Of a stretch of 21,308 nucleotides of DNA, positions 5,817 to 13,918 are shown piece by piece. Made by a program: the position numbers and the translations under genes. Origin of the DNA: a virus. How positions within the stretch are numbered: the stretch's first letter is position 1; each line of letters begins with the position of its first letter. Below the pieces are notes generated by a model. It was not told where the DNA came from. It saw only the letters and a list, made by a program, of their open reading frames with translations, and searched no databases. The DNA is taken from the IMG/VR virus record IMGVR_UViG_3300020442_001735, positions 1 through 21,308 of that record; one strand, given 5' to 3'.

Positions 5817-7541
5817 TTAGAATGTTCCTCCATCAAAAGTGACACCATCAATAGTACCACCGTCAATGTTGACGTTTGTTGAAGCTTGCGTAGCCATTGT
5901 ACCAAGTCCAAGAGTGGTGCGTGCGGTAGAAGCATCAGTATCATCAATTAAAGAGCGACCAAAGGAAGTCAAAGTCGCAACAGCAGCAGTATCTGCTGCC
6001 GTGAAGTAAATCATTCTATCAGCAACAGTTGTCAGACCAGCGATAGTTGCAAGAGTTGCATCATAAGCCTGAACATTTGTACCAATAGCAAGACCCAAAT
6101 TATTTCTAGCGTTTGCCGCATCAGTAGCACCAGTACCACCATAAGCAACACCAACAGCAGTACCCTGCCAAACACCAGTCCCAATCGTACCGACCGAAGT
6201 TAAACTAGAACCAGTAATCCCAGAACCAAGTTCGCTACCATCAAGAACCTTGGTGCCATCAATCTTGTATTCTTTACCAGAAGCAAGATCCATGTGCTCT
6301 GAAGATGTCCAAGCATCAGTCGTATTTACCCAGTTGAAGGTGTGGTTGGTTGTACCAAGAAGTGTAATACCACCACCATCAGCAGACGCATCAGAAGGAC
6401 TGGCAACATTAGCAAGAATGACGTTCTTATCCTCAACATTAAGAGTTGCAGCATCAATCGTTACAGTTGCACCACTTACAGTCAAGTCACCAGTAACCGT
6501 AAGATTACGTCCAACAGTCAAGTCCTGAACAATAGAAACATCATCCGGCAAAGTAAGTGTAATATCACCAGTAGAAGCATCAGCAGTAATTCTGTTAGTA
6601 GTTCCGGTAATAGAAGTCACACCAGAGTTAGTGATAGTTGCGGTTGAACCCTCACCAGCAACATGAGAAACCGAAATACCCGTACCGGCAGAAACATCAG
6701 CCATATAGTTGCCGGTAGTATCAGTACCCAAAGCAACAGAGTTAGCAGCAATAGTTGCCGTAAGAGTAGCGTTACCAAGATTTGTAACAGTTGCACTACC
6801 AGTCAAATCACCTGCAAGAGTCAATGTAAAGTCATCAACATTAAGAGCAAGTGTTCCAGCAGTATCATCGTAAGTAGCTGCAATACCAGAATGAGTTGCA
6901 CCAGTAATCATTGTAGAAGCAGTATCTTCAATATACTCTTCCAAGCCCGTCACGGCAGAAGTTGCAATAGCGATATTTGTATCAGAGGCAGCAGTCAAAC
7001 GACCTTGACCATCAACAGTGAACGTAGCAACGGCAGAGGCGGAACCGTAACTAGCCGCAGTAACAGCGGTATCATCAAGATCAATAGCAATTTGATTATT
7101 AGAAACAGTAGTACTGATGCCAGTATCACCAGCAAAAGTCAAAGTATCAGTACCAACAACAACACCATCGGCAGTTCCGCTATCAGCAGCAACAGTCAAC
7201 GTACCACCAACACCCGCAACAGCGGTATCTACATAAGCAGTTGTTGCTACAGATGTTGAGTTATCACTTTGCGATTTAGTTGTAGAAGTTGCAGAAGAAC
7301 CAAGAGCAACACTGCCACTAAAAGTTTTACCACCAGTAATAGTTTGTGTGGATGAGAGGTCCACAAAAGCACCAGTACCACCAATAGAAATGACGGTATT
7401 AGCGTCACCATTGACATCAGTACCAGTACCATAATACAAAGTATTATCTACTTCATTAAATGCTAGTTCAGCATTTTTAAGACTAGACGGAGCGCCTGAA
7501 TCTCCAGTTGCCCTCCTTTTAATTCGAATCGTGTTCGACAT
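5817..7541 (-). CDS. Tail fibre, 574 aa, beta-rich
   Basis: The N-terminus 'SNTIRIKRRATGDSGAPSSL' continuing 'KNAELAFNEVDNTLYYG' is an anchor-type module related to that of the next fibre. The body is Thr/Ala/Gly/Asp-rich and repetitive, with many TVTG..TLTIAA-like strands, typical of fibre shafts. Near residues 490-550 is a module I recognise from many phage fibres ('GTNVQAYDATLATIAGL', 'DDTDASTARTTLGLGTMATQ'). The C-terminus ends in short repeats (NIDGGTIDGVTFDGGTF) that suggest a beta-helical end. Its ATG overlaps the upstream stop by one base (TAATG), with GGAGG before it. The gene stops directly before the AAGGAGG of the 549-aa fibre gene. It is probably a fibre or adaptor that works with that protein; which one binds the receptor is unknown. 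Confidence 0.8.
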   Translation of the reverse strand: MSNTIRIKRRATGDSGAPSSLKNAELAFNEVDNTLYYGTGTDVNGDANTVISIGGTGAFVDLSSTQTITGGKTFSGSVALGSSATSTTKSQSDNSTSVATTAYVDTAVAGVGGTLTVAADSGTADGVVVGTDTLTFAGDTGISTTVSNNQIAIDLDDTAVTAASYGSASAVATFTVDGQGRLTAASDTNIAIATSAVTGLEEYIEDTASTMITGATHSGIAATYDDTAGTLALNVDDFTLTLAGDLTGSATVTNLGNATLTATIAANSVALGTDTTGNYMADVSAGTGISVSHVAGEGSTATITNSGVTSITGTTNRITADASTGDITLTLPDDVSIVQDLTVGRNLTVTGDLTVSGATVTIDAATLNVEDKNVILANVASPSDASADGGGITLLGTTNHTFNWVNTTDAWTSSEHMDLASGKEYKIDGTKVLDGSELGSGITGSSLTSVGTIGTGVWQGTAVGVAYGGTGATDAANARNNLGLAIGTNVQAYDATLATIAGLTTVADRMIYFTAADTAAVATLTSFGRSLIDDTDASTARTTLGLGTMATQASTNVNIDGGTIDGVTFDGGTF

Positions 7542-7966
7542 TAGTAATTACCTCCGTTTAAGAACATCCCTGTTGACGGATGCCTATGATCTGCTCTTGA
7601 AGCGAGCACACTTGTCCCAGCAGAACCTGTATTGGACAACTCAAGAGGAATATCGCTAGAAAACTGAATTGCCGCACCCAAGTTCAATGTTGCTGGAGCA
7701 GCTACCAAAACTGTCGCTTCGGCATTTGCAAACGTGACAGCAGTAGCCTGAGCATTTGTGACACTCAAAGAAGTTGACTGACCGTTTACAACAGAAACCG
7801 TTGTGGTTGTATTATTAGCCACCGAAAGAGTACTTGCGTCCCCCGCCCTAATTGACAAAGAAGTCGAATTAGACGGAGTAACAGAAACACTGGTTGACTC
7901 AGTAGTAAAAGTTACGTTACTAGACTCAGCAGGTGTAACCTGAACAGTAGTTGTCTGAGAACTCAT
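7541..7966 (-). CDS. Short fibre-like structural protein (141 aa) with SRADHRHP motif
   Basis: Residues ~1-90 are a run of Thr/Ser/Val-rich short strands (VTPAESSNVTFTTESTSVSV...) in a roughly 15-residue rhythm, consistent with a beta-solenoid or fibre segment. The C-terminal part has 'GTSVLASRADHRHPSTGMFL'. The ASRADHRHP motif is common near the ends of modules in phage tail fibres. The gene overlaps its upstream neighbour by four bases (ATGA) and its downstream fibre gene by one base (TAATG), so the three are probably translated as one unit. It may be an adaptor between the tail tip and the longer fibres; that role is inferred. Confidence 0.7.
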   Translation of the reverse strand: MSSQTTTVQVTPAESSNVTFTTESTSVSVTPSNSTSLSIRAGDASTLSVANNTTTTVSVVNGQSTSLSVTNAQATAVTFANAEATVLVAAPATLNLGAAIQFSSDIPLELSNTGSAGTSVLASRADHRHPSTGMFLNGGNY

Positions 7967-8295
7967 CTCGTAACCTCTGCTGTGACAGTCACTGTGCCAG
8001 ACATAATAGTTAAGACCACAGAACCGTTTGTTTCCTGCAAGTCATACACATATGTCCCAGCAGCAATGTTTGCTGTCTGAGCAGAAGTTAAACTAAATCT
8101 CATCAAACCCGAACCGGCATTAACAATCTCTGTAGTAAAAGTAGCAGAAACATCCGTTGATCCAGCAAATGGTCTAATTTGACCAGCATATGTTCTGTCG
8201 GTAATATCAATAGCAGTATTTGACGAATCATTCAACGTCACATCATGCGTATAAGTATCACCTTGATAAATAGAAATATTTCTTTCAGCAGCCAT
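7963..8295 (-). CDS. Beta-rich phage structural protein (110 aa)
   Basis: The sequence 'ISIYQGDTYTHDVTLNDSSN' with 'DITDRTYAGQIRPFAGS', 'SGLMRFSLTSAQTANIAAG', 'YVYDLQETNG' and 'MSGTVTVTAEVTR' follows a pattern I recognise from small phage proteins in tail and fibre clusters: GDT...v.L.d..g.piDlTg....aqiR ... G.YvYDLe.t......l.G.v.V..evT. They look like an immunoglobulin-like or baseplate-upper-protein-like beta domain. GAGG lies 7 nt before ATG 8295, and a strong extended -10 element lies about 25 nt upstream, so this may be the first gene of the fibre transcript. The exact virion location is unknown. Confidence 0.7.
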   Translation of the reverse strand: MAAERNISIYQGDTYTHDVTLNDSSNTAIDITDRTYAGQIRPFAGSTDVSATFTTEIVNAGSGLMRFSLTSAQTANIAAGTYVYDLQETNGSVVLTIMSGTVTVTAEVTR

Positions 8296-8312
8296 TCACA
8301 AACCTCAATTAA

Positions 8313-8321
8313 ATTATATCA
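8313..8321 (-). promoter_or_regulatory. Extended -10 promoter element before the fibre operon
   Basis: On the minus strand 8321-8313 reads TGATATAAT, a perfect TGN-TATAAT extended -10. Transcription would begin near 8307, about 12 nt before ATG 8295 and 3' of the GAGG's upstream flank. No -35 match is seen at normal spacing, which an extended -10 can tolerate. The same 9-mer occurs on the plus strand at 16998-17006. It could give the fibre genes expression independent of the portal. Confidence 0.55.
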
Positions 8322-8325
8322 GCGA

Positions 8326-8586
8326 TCACCCTACAGCGAATACTGCAACTGTTGAGGCAGCCGTAACAACTTCAATAGTATTATAATCGCCCGGAACTAC
8401 AACATAAGCATGACCATGATCATTACTTGCTGGCAGAATAACTGAGTGCTTACCATTCAGTTTAACTTCAACATCATTGTTAGAAAGGGATAGCATATGA
8501 ATGCTATAAGTATGATGCGTGATGTTAGTTTCACCATCAGCTGTTGCTAAACCTGTATCCGAGTAGACAATATGTCCATCAATCAT
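8326..8586 (-). CDS. Small beta-rich protein after portal (86 aa)
   Basis: I place the start at ATG 8586 (MIDGHIVYSDTGLATADGE...) because AGGAGG sits 4-5 nt upstream and this start overlaps the portal stop by only 8 bases. A longer in-frame reading would have to lie inside the portal gene, where its residues look like an out-of-frame shadow. The protein is mostly beta and Val/Thr/Ala-rich, with 'VKLNGKHSVILPAS' and 'AYVVVPGDYNTIEVVTAAS'. There is no signal peptide or membrane helix. Its place between portal and fibre genes suggests a small virion component such as a decoration, adaptor or fibre-base protein. I do not recognise the family. Confidence 0.65.
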   Translation of the reverse strand: MIDGHIVYSDTGLATADGETNITHHTYSIHMLSLSNNDVEVKLNGKHSVILPASNDHGHAYVVVPGDYNTIEVVTAASTVAVFAVG

Positions 8587-10195
8587 TATTTCCTCCTGTA
8601 TCTTGATTCTCGCCTCTTTCGGCTTGATCACCAGTAGTTCTTGGATCAGTTGACCCTTCCGGTGAATCTGCTCTAGCCCTTCTTGGCACAGCAGATTCAT
8701 TATTAGTATTACCGGGAGGAGCACCGGGGCCACTGCTACCCTGCTCCTTCTTTAGCTTTGTTGGGAAAGGCAAAGGCTCATCACCATCAATCCTTTCCGG
8801 CATATTCAAATCACTACGGACTTCATTCGGCGTAATAACTTCGGTACGCAAATACCTGTCATGAATCCTAGACTGAATATCCTCATCGACCAGATCAATA
8901 CGTTCAAACTTGATAGAAACCAAATCTGTGAACTCAGCCATAAGTCGGTTAAGTTTCTTCTCAATAACAGATTGATCCGGACTAATGACCTGAGTCTTGA
9001 ACGTCTTGTCAGCATCTCTAGAAACCGCAAGGTTAGCATTGTCATAAACACCTACCTTCGGGGCGGGAACCCTATTAGCAACAAGAATTTCATCCCGGTT
9101 TGACTTGCGGTACTTGTCAAATGATGCATCTTGAATACCTGCCTCAAGTTTCTCAAACTTGATATCGGTATCACCACCAAGAGAAGCTGGCAAAGGAACA
9201 ATAAGCGTTCCGTGATTTCTGCCCTTCACCTCCTGACGGAAGTAGTTGACCAACTCCTGCTTTGAACGATTGCTAAGTTTTGCACCCTTAACAATAATTG
9301 CGTAGCGTGGAATAGCCTTGTTTTCAAAGTAATCAATATTATACTCTTTAGCAAACTTATCACCAATAATAGCCGCAGCAGCAGAAACGCTTGACGGGAT
9401 ACCATAGTAAGTGTTATTTGGTGAATAAGTTTTAAAGTGAATCACTTCGTTTGGATTAGGATCTGAGTTAATCGGATCTTCCATGTCAGTGTCTTGAAAG
9501 TTTCTAAAAAACACTGCTTGAATTTTGTTGCTCTTAGCTATTTGAACATAGCCATCACGATGACGACGAATCCTCATCAAAGTTGCTGGAATGTGACCAA
9601 TATAGCCGACCTCGCCAGAATTGGTTCTACCGATCTCCATGTAGCCATTGCCGGTAGTCAGTACGTCAAGCCATACTCTAGTAATTGTTTCAATAAAAGT
9701 TTCTTCTTCATTGAAATCTTCGAATTTTTGCTCCAGATCCTGTCGGGTATCTTGAATAGCCTTTCTGACTCTGGCGAGCCTTTCAGGGTTTCCTTGAGCC
9801 TTCTCAAGCCTTCTCTTAGACTTAAGAGTTTCAGGGAATGTATAGCCTAACCCAACCGTATTCATAACTCTAGCATTTATAGCAGCATTGTGAATTGCAC
9901 TAGAATCATAAAGATCAGCAAGCGTTTCTAAATCATAAGGAGGAGTAACAACATCATAAAGGGAATAGCCATCAAGTTCTTCAGGATCGATGTACTTACC
10001 ACTTGCACCCTCAACGCCCTCATATTTTTTAGCAAGACGAGTAGCTTTACGCTTCATGCGTGAAGACAAGGATGTATACTTAACTTTCTTAAACGGATCT
10101 GAAACATCAGTCTTTCTAATTGTCTGAAAGTAATTTACATCATCAATAAACTCTTCCGAGTCACCGTCTTCCATGTGGAACATTTCACCTTTCAT
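8579..10195 (-). CDS. Portal protein
   Basis: The 538-aa product forms the dodecameric ring at the head vertex through which DNA is packaged. Characteristic stretches are 'VVTPPYDLETLADLYDSSAIHN' (broken here as TPPYDLETLADLY and DSSAIHNAAINARV), 'VWLDVLTTGNGYMEIGR', 'EVIHFKTYSPNNTYYGIPSS', 'FAKEYNIDYFENKAIPRYAI' and a C-terminal 'RSDLNMPERIDGDEPLPFP' clip/crown-like region. These fit the SPP1/HK97-like PBSX-type portal family in order and length. The last ~50 residues are Gly/Pro/Asn-rich and probably disordered. AGGAG lies 6 nt before ATG 10195, and the gene overlaps its upstream neighbour at that point. No terminase gene lies upstream; a 117-aa gene and RNR occupy that place instead. Confidence 0.9.
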   Translation of the reverse strand: MKGEMFHMEDGDSEEFIDDVNYFQTIRKTDVSDPFKKVKYTSLSSRMKRKATRLAKKYEGVEGASGKYIDPEELDGYSLYDVVTPPYDLETLADLYDSSAIHNAAINARVMNTVGLGYTFPETLKSKRRLEKAQGNPERLARVRKAIQDTRQDLEQKFEDFNEEETFIETITRVWLDVLTTGNGYMEIGRTNSGEVGYIGHIPATLMRIRRHRDGYVQIAKSNKIQAVFFRNFQDTDMEDPINSDPNPNEVIHFKTYSPNNTYYGIPSSVSAAAAIIGDKFAKEYNIDYFENKAIPRYAIIVKGAKLSNRSKQELVNYFRQEVKGRNHGTLIVPLPASLGGDTDIKFEKLEAGIQDASFDKYRKSNRDEILVANRVPAPKVGVYDNANLAVSRDADKTFKTQVISPDQSVIEKKLNRLMAEFTDLVSIKFERIDLVDEDIQSRIHDRYLRTEVITPNEVRSDLNMPERIDGDEPLPFPTKLKKEQGSSGPGAPPGNTNNESAVPRRARADSPEGSTDPRTTGDQAERGENQDTGGNND

Positions 10196-10548
10196 TATTT
10201 TCTCCTATTAAGTTCTTTGCGAACAGCGGCTTCAATAACATCTTCATATGGATCTGGATTCAAACCAGCAGCAAGACGTTCCGCTTGATCGTCTTTTTCA
10301 GAAGCGGTAACTTTCCTAGCCCCGCCTACCCAAGTTGCGTAGCCCTCTTCACTACCAGTCCAATACTTAGCGGCCTGCGTAACTTGCTTTTCCACATTCT
10401 TATCGTTCATAATGCCTTCAGCACACAAAACACCATCGCCATCAGACAACGGCTTCCCATCAGGCATAATCCAAATGCAGACACCATATGCCCTCTCAGG
10501 GACATAAAGCTCTTTCTTCTTTACGTAATCGTCAATCATCTTAGACAT
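10195..10548 (-). CDS. Hypothetical protein upstream of portal (117 aa)
   Basis: I choose ATG 10548 (MSKMIDDYVKKKELYVPERA...). A start 72 bases earlier at 10620 is open, but its extra residues are encoded by the terminator hairpin at 10588-10614 and look unlike protein. The product has 'YGVCIWIMPDGKPLSDGDGVL' and 'TQAAKYWTGSEEGYATWVGGARKVTASE', ending in a charged helix 'EDVIEAAVRKELNRRK'. I do not know the family. In phages this slot, before portal, often holds terminase or a small packaging-related protein, so a head or packaging role is possible but unproven. No clear Shine-Dalgarno is visible. Its end overlaps the portal start. Confidence 0.65.
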   Translation of the reverse strand: MSKMIDDYVKKKELYVPERAYGVCIWIMPDGKPLSDGDGVLCAEGIMNDKNVEKQVTQAAKYWTGSEEGYATWVGGARKVTASEKDDQAERLAAGLNPDPYEDVIEAAVRKELNRRK

Positions 10549-10582
10549 TCTACACCACACGGTGTTCAAAAGCATTAAGTAA

Positions 10583-10614
10583 AGACAAAAAGCGCACCAT
10601 TCCGGTACGCTTTT
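10583..10614 (-). terminator. Rho-independent terminator after the ribonucleotide reductase gene
   Basis: AAAAGCGCACC (10588-10598) pairs with GGTACGCTTTT (10604-10614) at ten of eleven positions around the loop ATTCC. On the minus strand the stem is followed by TTTTTGTCTTTA. It begins about 25 nt after the RNR stop. The A-run on the other side means it could also work on plus-strand transcripts. Confidence 0.8.
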
Positions 10615-10638
10615 CGCCATTTACTATGTAAACCTGAC

Positions 10639-12567
10639 CTATCTGATCGGACAAGCCCCACCTTCACACTCAAGGTCTTCAAGAGCGTACTCGTTGATCT
10701 CGTCAACAAAAGTGATTTCTTTAATCTTACCTTTCAAGCGATTATACTCTTCTTTGCTAATTTCTTCGTATGGAGCAAGAGCGAATCCATGATCACTGTG
10801 CAACAGGAATGAAACCGACTTCAAACGGTCTTTGTAATTCTTCTTCATCCACTCCTGAATCTCAGGCAACTCTTCCTTGTGATAGTAAACAGTCACAGAA
10901 ACATTGTTGTCAGCCCAAGCAGCCTGCGCCTTAGCAACCCACTCCAACTGATCTACAGCCTTCAAATCCTTAGCAAGCACAGCGTGCTCAGGAGTTTCGC
11001 ATGGGAACGAAACAACACAAACAGTATGGTTTTCTTTACCATCAAGACCAACATCATACTGAACGTCGTAACCCTTATCACGACAATAGTTCACTAAAGG
11101 ATCACTGCTTCCCATACGAACTCTACGGATATAGTACTGGGAATAGGCAGGATGAATACCCGGAGTAACACCGGCAAGCAAACTCAAGGTTCCAGAAGGC
11201 TTTACAGTTGTCAACTTAATTGACTTGTTAATGCCCTTCTCCGCTGACCATTCCTTATCGTACTCTCGCAGTTGCTCGTAGCAATCAGAAATCCAAGACA
11301 GTTGTTCTTCAGTTGATTGCATCCAGCCAGTGATACCCTGACCCAGACGACGGTTGCGAGCAATAACAGCTTGTGACTTAGCATAAGGATATGAGAGTGT
11401 CGTAATAGCCTTCTGCGTCTTATACAGCAGACGACTAAGATCCATCAACTCTTCTTTACTTTCAATATTAGGTAAGAAGATCTCTGCAAGGTTGCAAGGC
11501 TCACCATCTTCAAGCCCAATCTCACCGCATGGATTTGTACCAATTACTTTGCTGTCATTGACTTTCTCACCCGTGCGACCAGTCTTACGAATAAGCTTGC
11601 GATTAATAAGTCCGTAAGGCTCACCTGTGCCATCATACCCCTTCCAGAATTCATCAATAATTTCATCGTATGAATCAGCAAAGATTGAGTTGTTTGAATT
11701 ACCACGCCATGCAGGAATATCACCCTTTGACCAATTCTTTGCACGCAGATACAAAAAGTCATCGGGATCACCAATAGCAATCTGTGCCGAACGACGAGCA
11801 GAACCTGCTACAACAATTTTACCAATAATATTACAAATATCCAAGGCATCAACAGACCGGAGTTTCTTACCTACACGATCATCAAGAATAGTACAGATAT
11901 CAGCGATACCTTCAATTAAAACTTCAGGCCCAGATGCAGTGCCACCAAAAGTCTTAAGTGGTGCGCCGAACCCTCTAATCAGAACAGTGCTATAGGTAAA
12001 AGACTCTCCACTATGGAAATAGCTTTGAAGAACTTTTCCAAGCAAAGCCGACCAACCCTGTCGAGAATCAGGAACAATAAAATCAGCATCGTTTGTTCTT
12101 TCATGAACAATACTCTCTACTTCACGAACCTTAGGTAAATCGTGGACAATGGCTCTTTCAACAGAAAAACCAACTCCACCACCGACCATAAGGTGATCCA
12201 TCAAAAACTGAAAATCTTCTACTTTTGAAATGGTAGTCATCCAGCAGTTAACCAATGAGACACCGCTCATTTTGCGAACGAGTGGCGTACCAAGTTGCCA
12301 AAGAGCACGACCAGCAAAAATGCCCTTCAAATTAAAAATATAATCGAAAAGACGTTCAGCCTCTTCCTTTGTGTAACCAGCACCAATTTCTTGAGCACCA
12401 TTGATTGCCCTAGCAATCGTCTCAAACCAATACTCTTTACGACCAAGAGCTTCTAAATCTCTTGAATAGGTACGACGGTAAACAATCTCCCCCATACCGT
12501 TGAAACCCCAAGGTGGGGTCTTGTTTGTATACTGAGCAACAAACTCAGGTGTAATAACATTTTCCAT
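10639..12567 (-). CDS. Class II (adenosylcobalamin-dependent) ribonucleoside-triphosphate reductase
   Basis: The 642-aa enzyme reduces ribonucleotides to deoxyribonucleotides using a cobalamin-derived thiyl radical. Its motifs match the monomeric RTPR type: C108 in SLVNCWM (redox cysteine), the active-site motif NPCGEIGLEDGEPCNL at 345-360 with C347 as likely thiyl radical, E349 and C358 (second redox cysteine), VKPSGTLSLLAGVTPG in the C-terminal third of the barrel, and the terminal CEGGACPIR (C634/C639), the swinging dithiol pair that regenerates the active site. It is a little shorter than the Lactobacillus enzyme (about 740 aa). AGGAGG lies 4 nt before ATG 12567. It has its own promoter-like element and terminator, so it looks like an independent unit inserted between a glycosyltransferase gene and the head genes. 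The short predicted leader leaves no space for a cobalamin riboswitch. Confidence 0.95.
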   Translation of the reverse strand: MENVITPEFVAQYTNKTPPWGFNGMGEIVYRRTYSRDLEALGRKEYWFETIARAINGAQEIGAGYTKEEAERLFDYIFNLKGIFAGRALWQLGTPLVRKMSGVSLVNCWMTTISKVEDFQFLMDHLMVGGGVGFSVERAIVHDLPKVREVESIVHERTNDADFIVPDSRQGWSALLGKVLQSYFHSGESFTYSTVLIRGFGAPLKTFGGTASGPEVLIEGIADICTILDDRVGKKLRSVDALDICNIIGKIVVAGSARRSAQIAIGDPDDFLYLRAKNWSKGDIPAWRGNSNNSIFADSYDEIIDEFWKGYDGTGEPYGLINRKLIRKTGRTGEKVNDSKVIGTNPCGEIGLEDGEPCNLAEIFLPNIESKEELMDLSRLLYKTQKAITTLSYPYAKSQAVIARNRRLGQGITGWMQSTEEQLSWISDCYEQLREYDKEWSAEKGINKSIKLTTVKPSGTLSLLAGVTPGIHPAYSQYYIRRVRMGSSDPLVNYCRDKGYDVQYDVGLDGKENHTVCVVSFPCETPEHAVLAKDLKAVDQLEWVAKAQAAWADNNVSVTVYYHKEELPEIQEWMKKNYKDRLKSVSFLLHSDHGFALAPYEEISKEEYNRLKGKIKEITFVDEINEYALEDLECEGGACPIR

Positions 12568-12595
12568 AAAGCCTCCTAAAAAGTGATAGACAACA

Positions 12596-12604
12596 ATGAT
12601 ACCA
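12596..12604 (-). promoter_or_regulatory. Candidate extended -10 promoter of the ribonucleotide reductase gene
   Basis: The minus strand 12604-12596 reads TGG-TATCAT, an extended -10 with five of six matches. The -35 position at 17-bp spacing is TTTATC (weak), the same hexamer found at the capsid-proximal promoter candidate. Start near 12589 would give a leader of about 20 nt holding the AGGAGG. Confidence 0.45.
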
Positions 12605-12643
12605 AGCGCATCGTGCTGGATAAAGAAACGGTACTAGGGAAGA

Positions 12644-13654
12644 TTAGAAAGAATTTTCAAAATCTTCCAACCGTGCGATTATCTTATCAGCAACGGCAGA
12701 CCACGACTGCGTTTCGTGAAGAATTCTTGCAGATTGAATCGTGTACTTCTTAAAATCGTCGTATTCGTTTACAACATGCGACATCAAATCGCACAGGTCG
12801 TCGTAATTTGGAATAGCCCACTCACCACCATCACAACCATACAAATGGCTTTGCAGTGGTGCTTCACCCCAATCAGCATCAAGCGGAATTGACATTTTAG
12901 CAAAGTCTGCGGTGCCAGTAAGATTGGTTACAATGCTCGGCATACCTGTAGCAATAGCCTCAAAGGGGATCATACCGAAACCCTCACCGCTGGTCGGATA
13001 AACCAGACAATGACAAGCATGATATAGTTGCACCATTTGCTCTGTAGTTAAAGAATCTGTCACAACATAAATTTGCGGATGATTACTGGCTGGAACAATT
13101 TTGCCATTATAGTAAACATCTGCATCACAGTAACCGTTGTACTTTAAAACTAGCTGATAGTCCATCTGACCTTCATACAAATCTATAAAAGCATCAACAA
13201 CCATCTGCACATTTTTACGTTTAGAATCTCCACCAACATGCAAAAAGTTAAACTTACCAGTCAACTCTCTATCAACAATACTAAAATCTTCTGAAATACC
13301 GTGAGGAATTACATAAATGTTAAAGTGAAGATTGTTTTTTTCATACACTTCTTTTACAAAGTTAGAGGTAGCCCAAATCTCATCACACTCAGACATAGGC
13401 TGTCTCCAACTAGGAGGAACTTTACTGCTTTCCCAAGGAGTGTAGCCAACAGTATAACTACGACCTGTCTGATAATAAACCGGCTGACAAAAGTTTACAT
13501 GAAAAGGAATAGCACGCCGGTTATAGTAGACACCGATGTCCTTCTCCTGTAGAGCTTTAATTGTCTGTAGAGCAGCGTTAGAATAACCCTGACTGTACCA
13601 TGACTCGCCAGACTCATCTACACTGCTGGGTGTGAACCAGCTTATTTTCTTCAT
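12644..13654 (-). CDS. Glycosyltransferase, GT-B fold (family 4-like)
   Basis: The 336-aa protein begins MKKISWFTPSSVDESGES and has 'PHGISEDF' at the domain hinge, 'NFLHVGGDSKRKNVQMVVDAF' (start of the second Rossmann domain), and 'LVYPTSGEGFGMIPFEAIATGMP' at ~218-239 (here the EX7E motif is E224/E232), followed by 'VTNLTGTADF'. These are hallmarks of retaining GT-B glycosyltransferases that use nucleotide-sugars. Possible roles are glycosylating phage DNA bases, virion proteins or the host surface; the sequence does not decide. It is distinct from T4-type DNA glucosyltransferases. No strong Shine-Dalgarno is present; a TATACT hexamer lies 15 nt before the ATG, suggesting a very short leader. 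It follows the 72-aa gene by 9 nt and precedes the RNR gene. Confidence 0.85.
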   Translation of the reverse strand: MKKISWFTPSSVDESGESWYSQGYSNAALQTIKALQEKDIGVYYNRRAIPFHVNFCQPVYYQTGRSYTVGYTPWESSKVPPSWRQPMSECDEIWATSNFVKEVYEKNNLHFNIYVIPHGISEDFSIVDRELTGKFNFLHVGGDSKRKNVQMVVDAFIDLYEGQMDYQLVLKYNGYCDADVYYNGKIVPASNHPQIYVVTDSLTTEQMVQLYHACHCLVYPTSGEGFGMIPFEAIATGMPSIVTNLTGTADFAKMSIPLDADWGEAPLQSHLYGCDGGEWAIPNYDDLCDLMSHVVNEYDDFKKYTIQSARILHETQSWSAVADKIIARLEDFENSF

Positions 13655-13663
13655 AAAATCTAA

Positions 13664-13882
13664 CTACTTAGTATAACTCTCTATCTCGATACATTTCACG
13701 CCTTTTAGAATTAATTTCTTAGCGTCTTCTTCAGAAAGTTCACAAGTAATCGGTGTGCCTCTAAAAACACACCTAGTTGCGCCAAGATAAAATCCGTCGC
13801 ACTTCATAATCGAAATAAAATCAGAGTCCAAAACAGCAGCCGGTCCACAATCATTAGACTCTACAATCGCAATAATTTGCAT
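13664..13882 (-). CDS. Hypothetical protein (72 aa), first gene of the leftward arm
   Basis: MQIIAIVESNDCGPAAVLDS begins a small protein with four cysteines (C12, C28, C38 and one near the C-terminus) and 'GFYLGATRCVFRGTPITCEL'. It has mixed alpha/beta character and no membrane segment. I do not recognise it. The ATG at 13882 is 36 nt from the divergent thyX start, so the two genes mark the switch point between leftward and rightward transcription and probably share a control region. A GGTGG lies 12 nt upstream of the start, rather far for a ribosome-binding site. It is followed 9 nt later by the glycosyltransferase gene. Confidence that it is a gene comes from spacing and its protein-like sequence. 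Confidence 0.6.
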   Translation of the reverse strand: MQIIAIVESNDCGPAAVLDSDFISIMKCDGFYLGATRCVFRGTPITCELSEEDAKKLILKGVKCIEIESYTK

Positions 13883-13918
13883 AGTTATATATTACCACCT
13901 AGTTAAATAAATAGATAT

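Noticed and set aside
6663-7259. 198-aa plus-strand frame
   Set aside because: Ser/Asn/Thr/Cys-rich shadow of the repetitive 574-aa fibre gene on the other strand.
8587-8733. Longer N-terminus for the 86-aa protein
   Set aside because: It lies fully inside the portal gene in another frame; AGGAGG directly precedes ATG 8586.
10550-10565. ACACC/GGTGT dyad near the start of the 117-aa gene
   Set aside because: Only 5-bp arms with a 4-nt loop and no flanking promoter elements; too short to separate from chance.
10549-10620. Longer N-terminus for the 117-aa protein
   Set aside because: The extra 24 codons cover the RNR terminator hairpin; the residues look unlike protein and no ribosome-binding site precedes them.
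12568-12643. Cobalamin riboswitch before the B12-dependent RNR
   Set aside because: Only 76 bp separate the genes, far less than a B12 riboswitch needs, and no B12-box-like sequence is seen.
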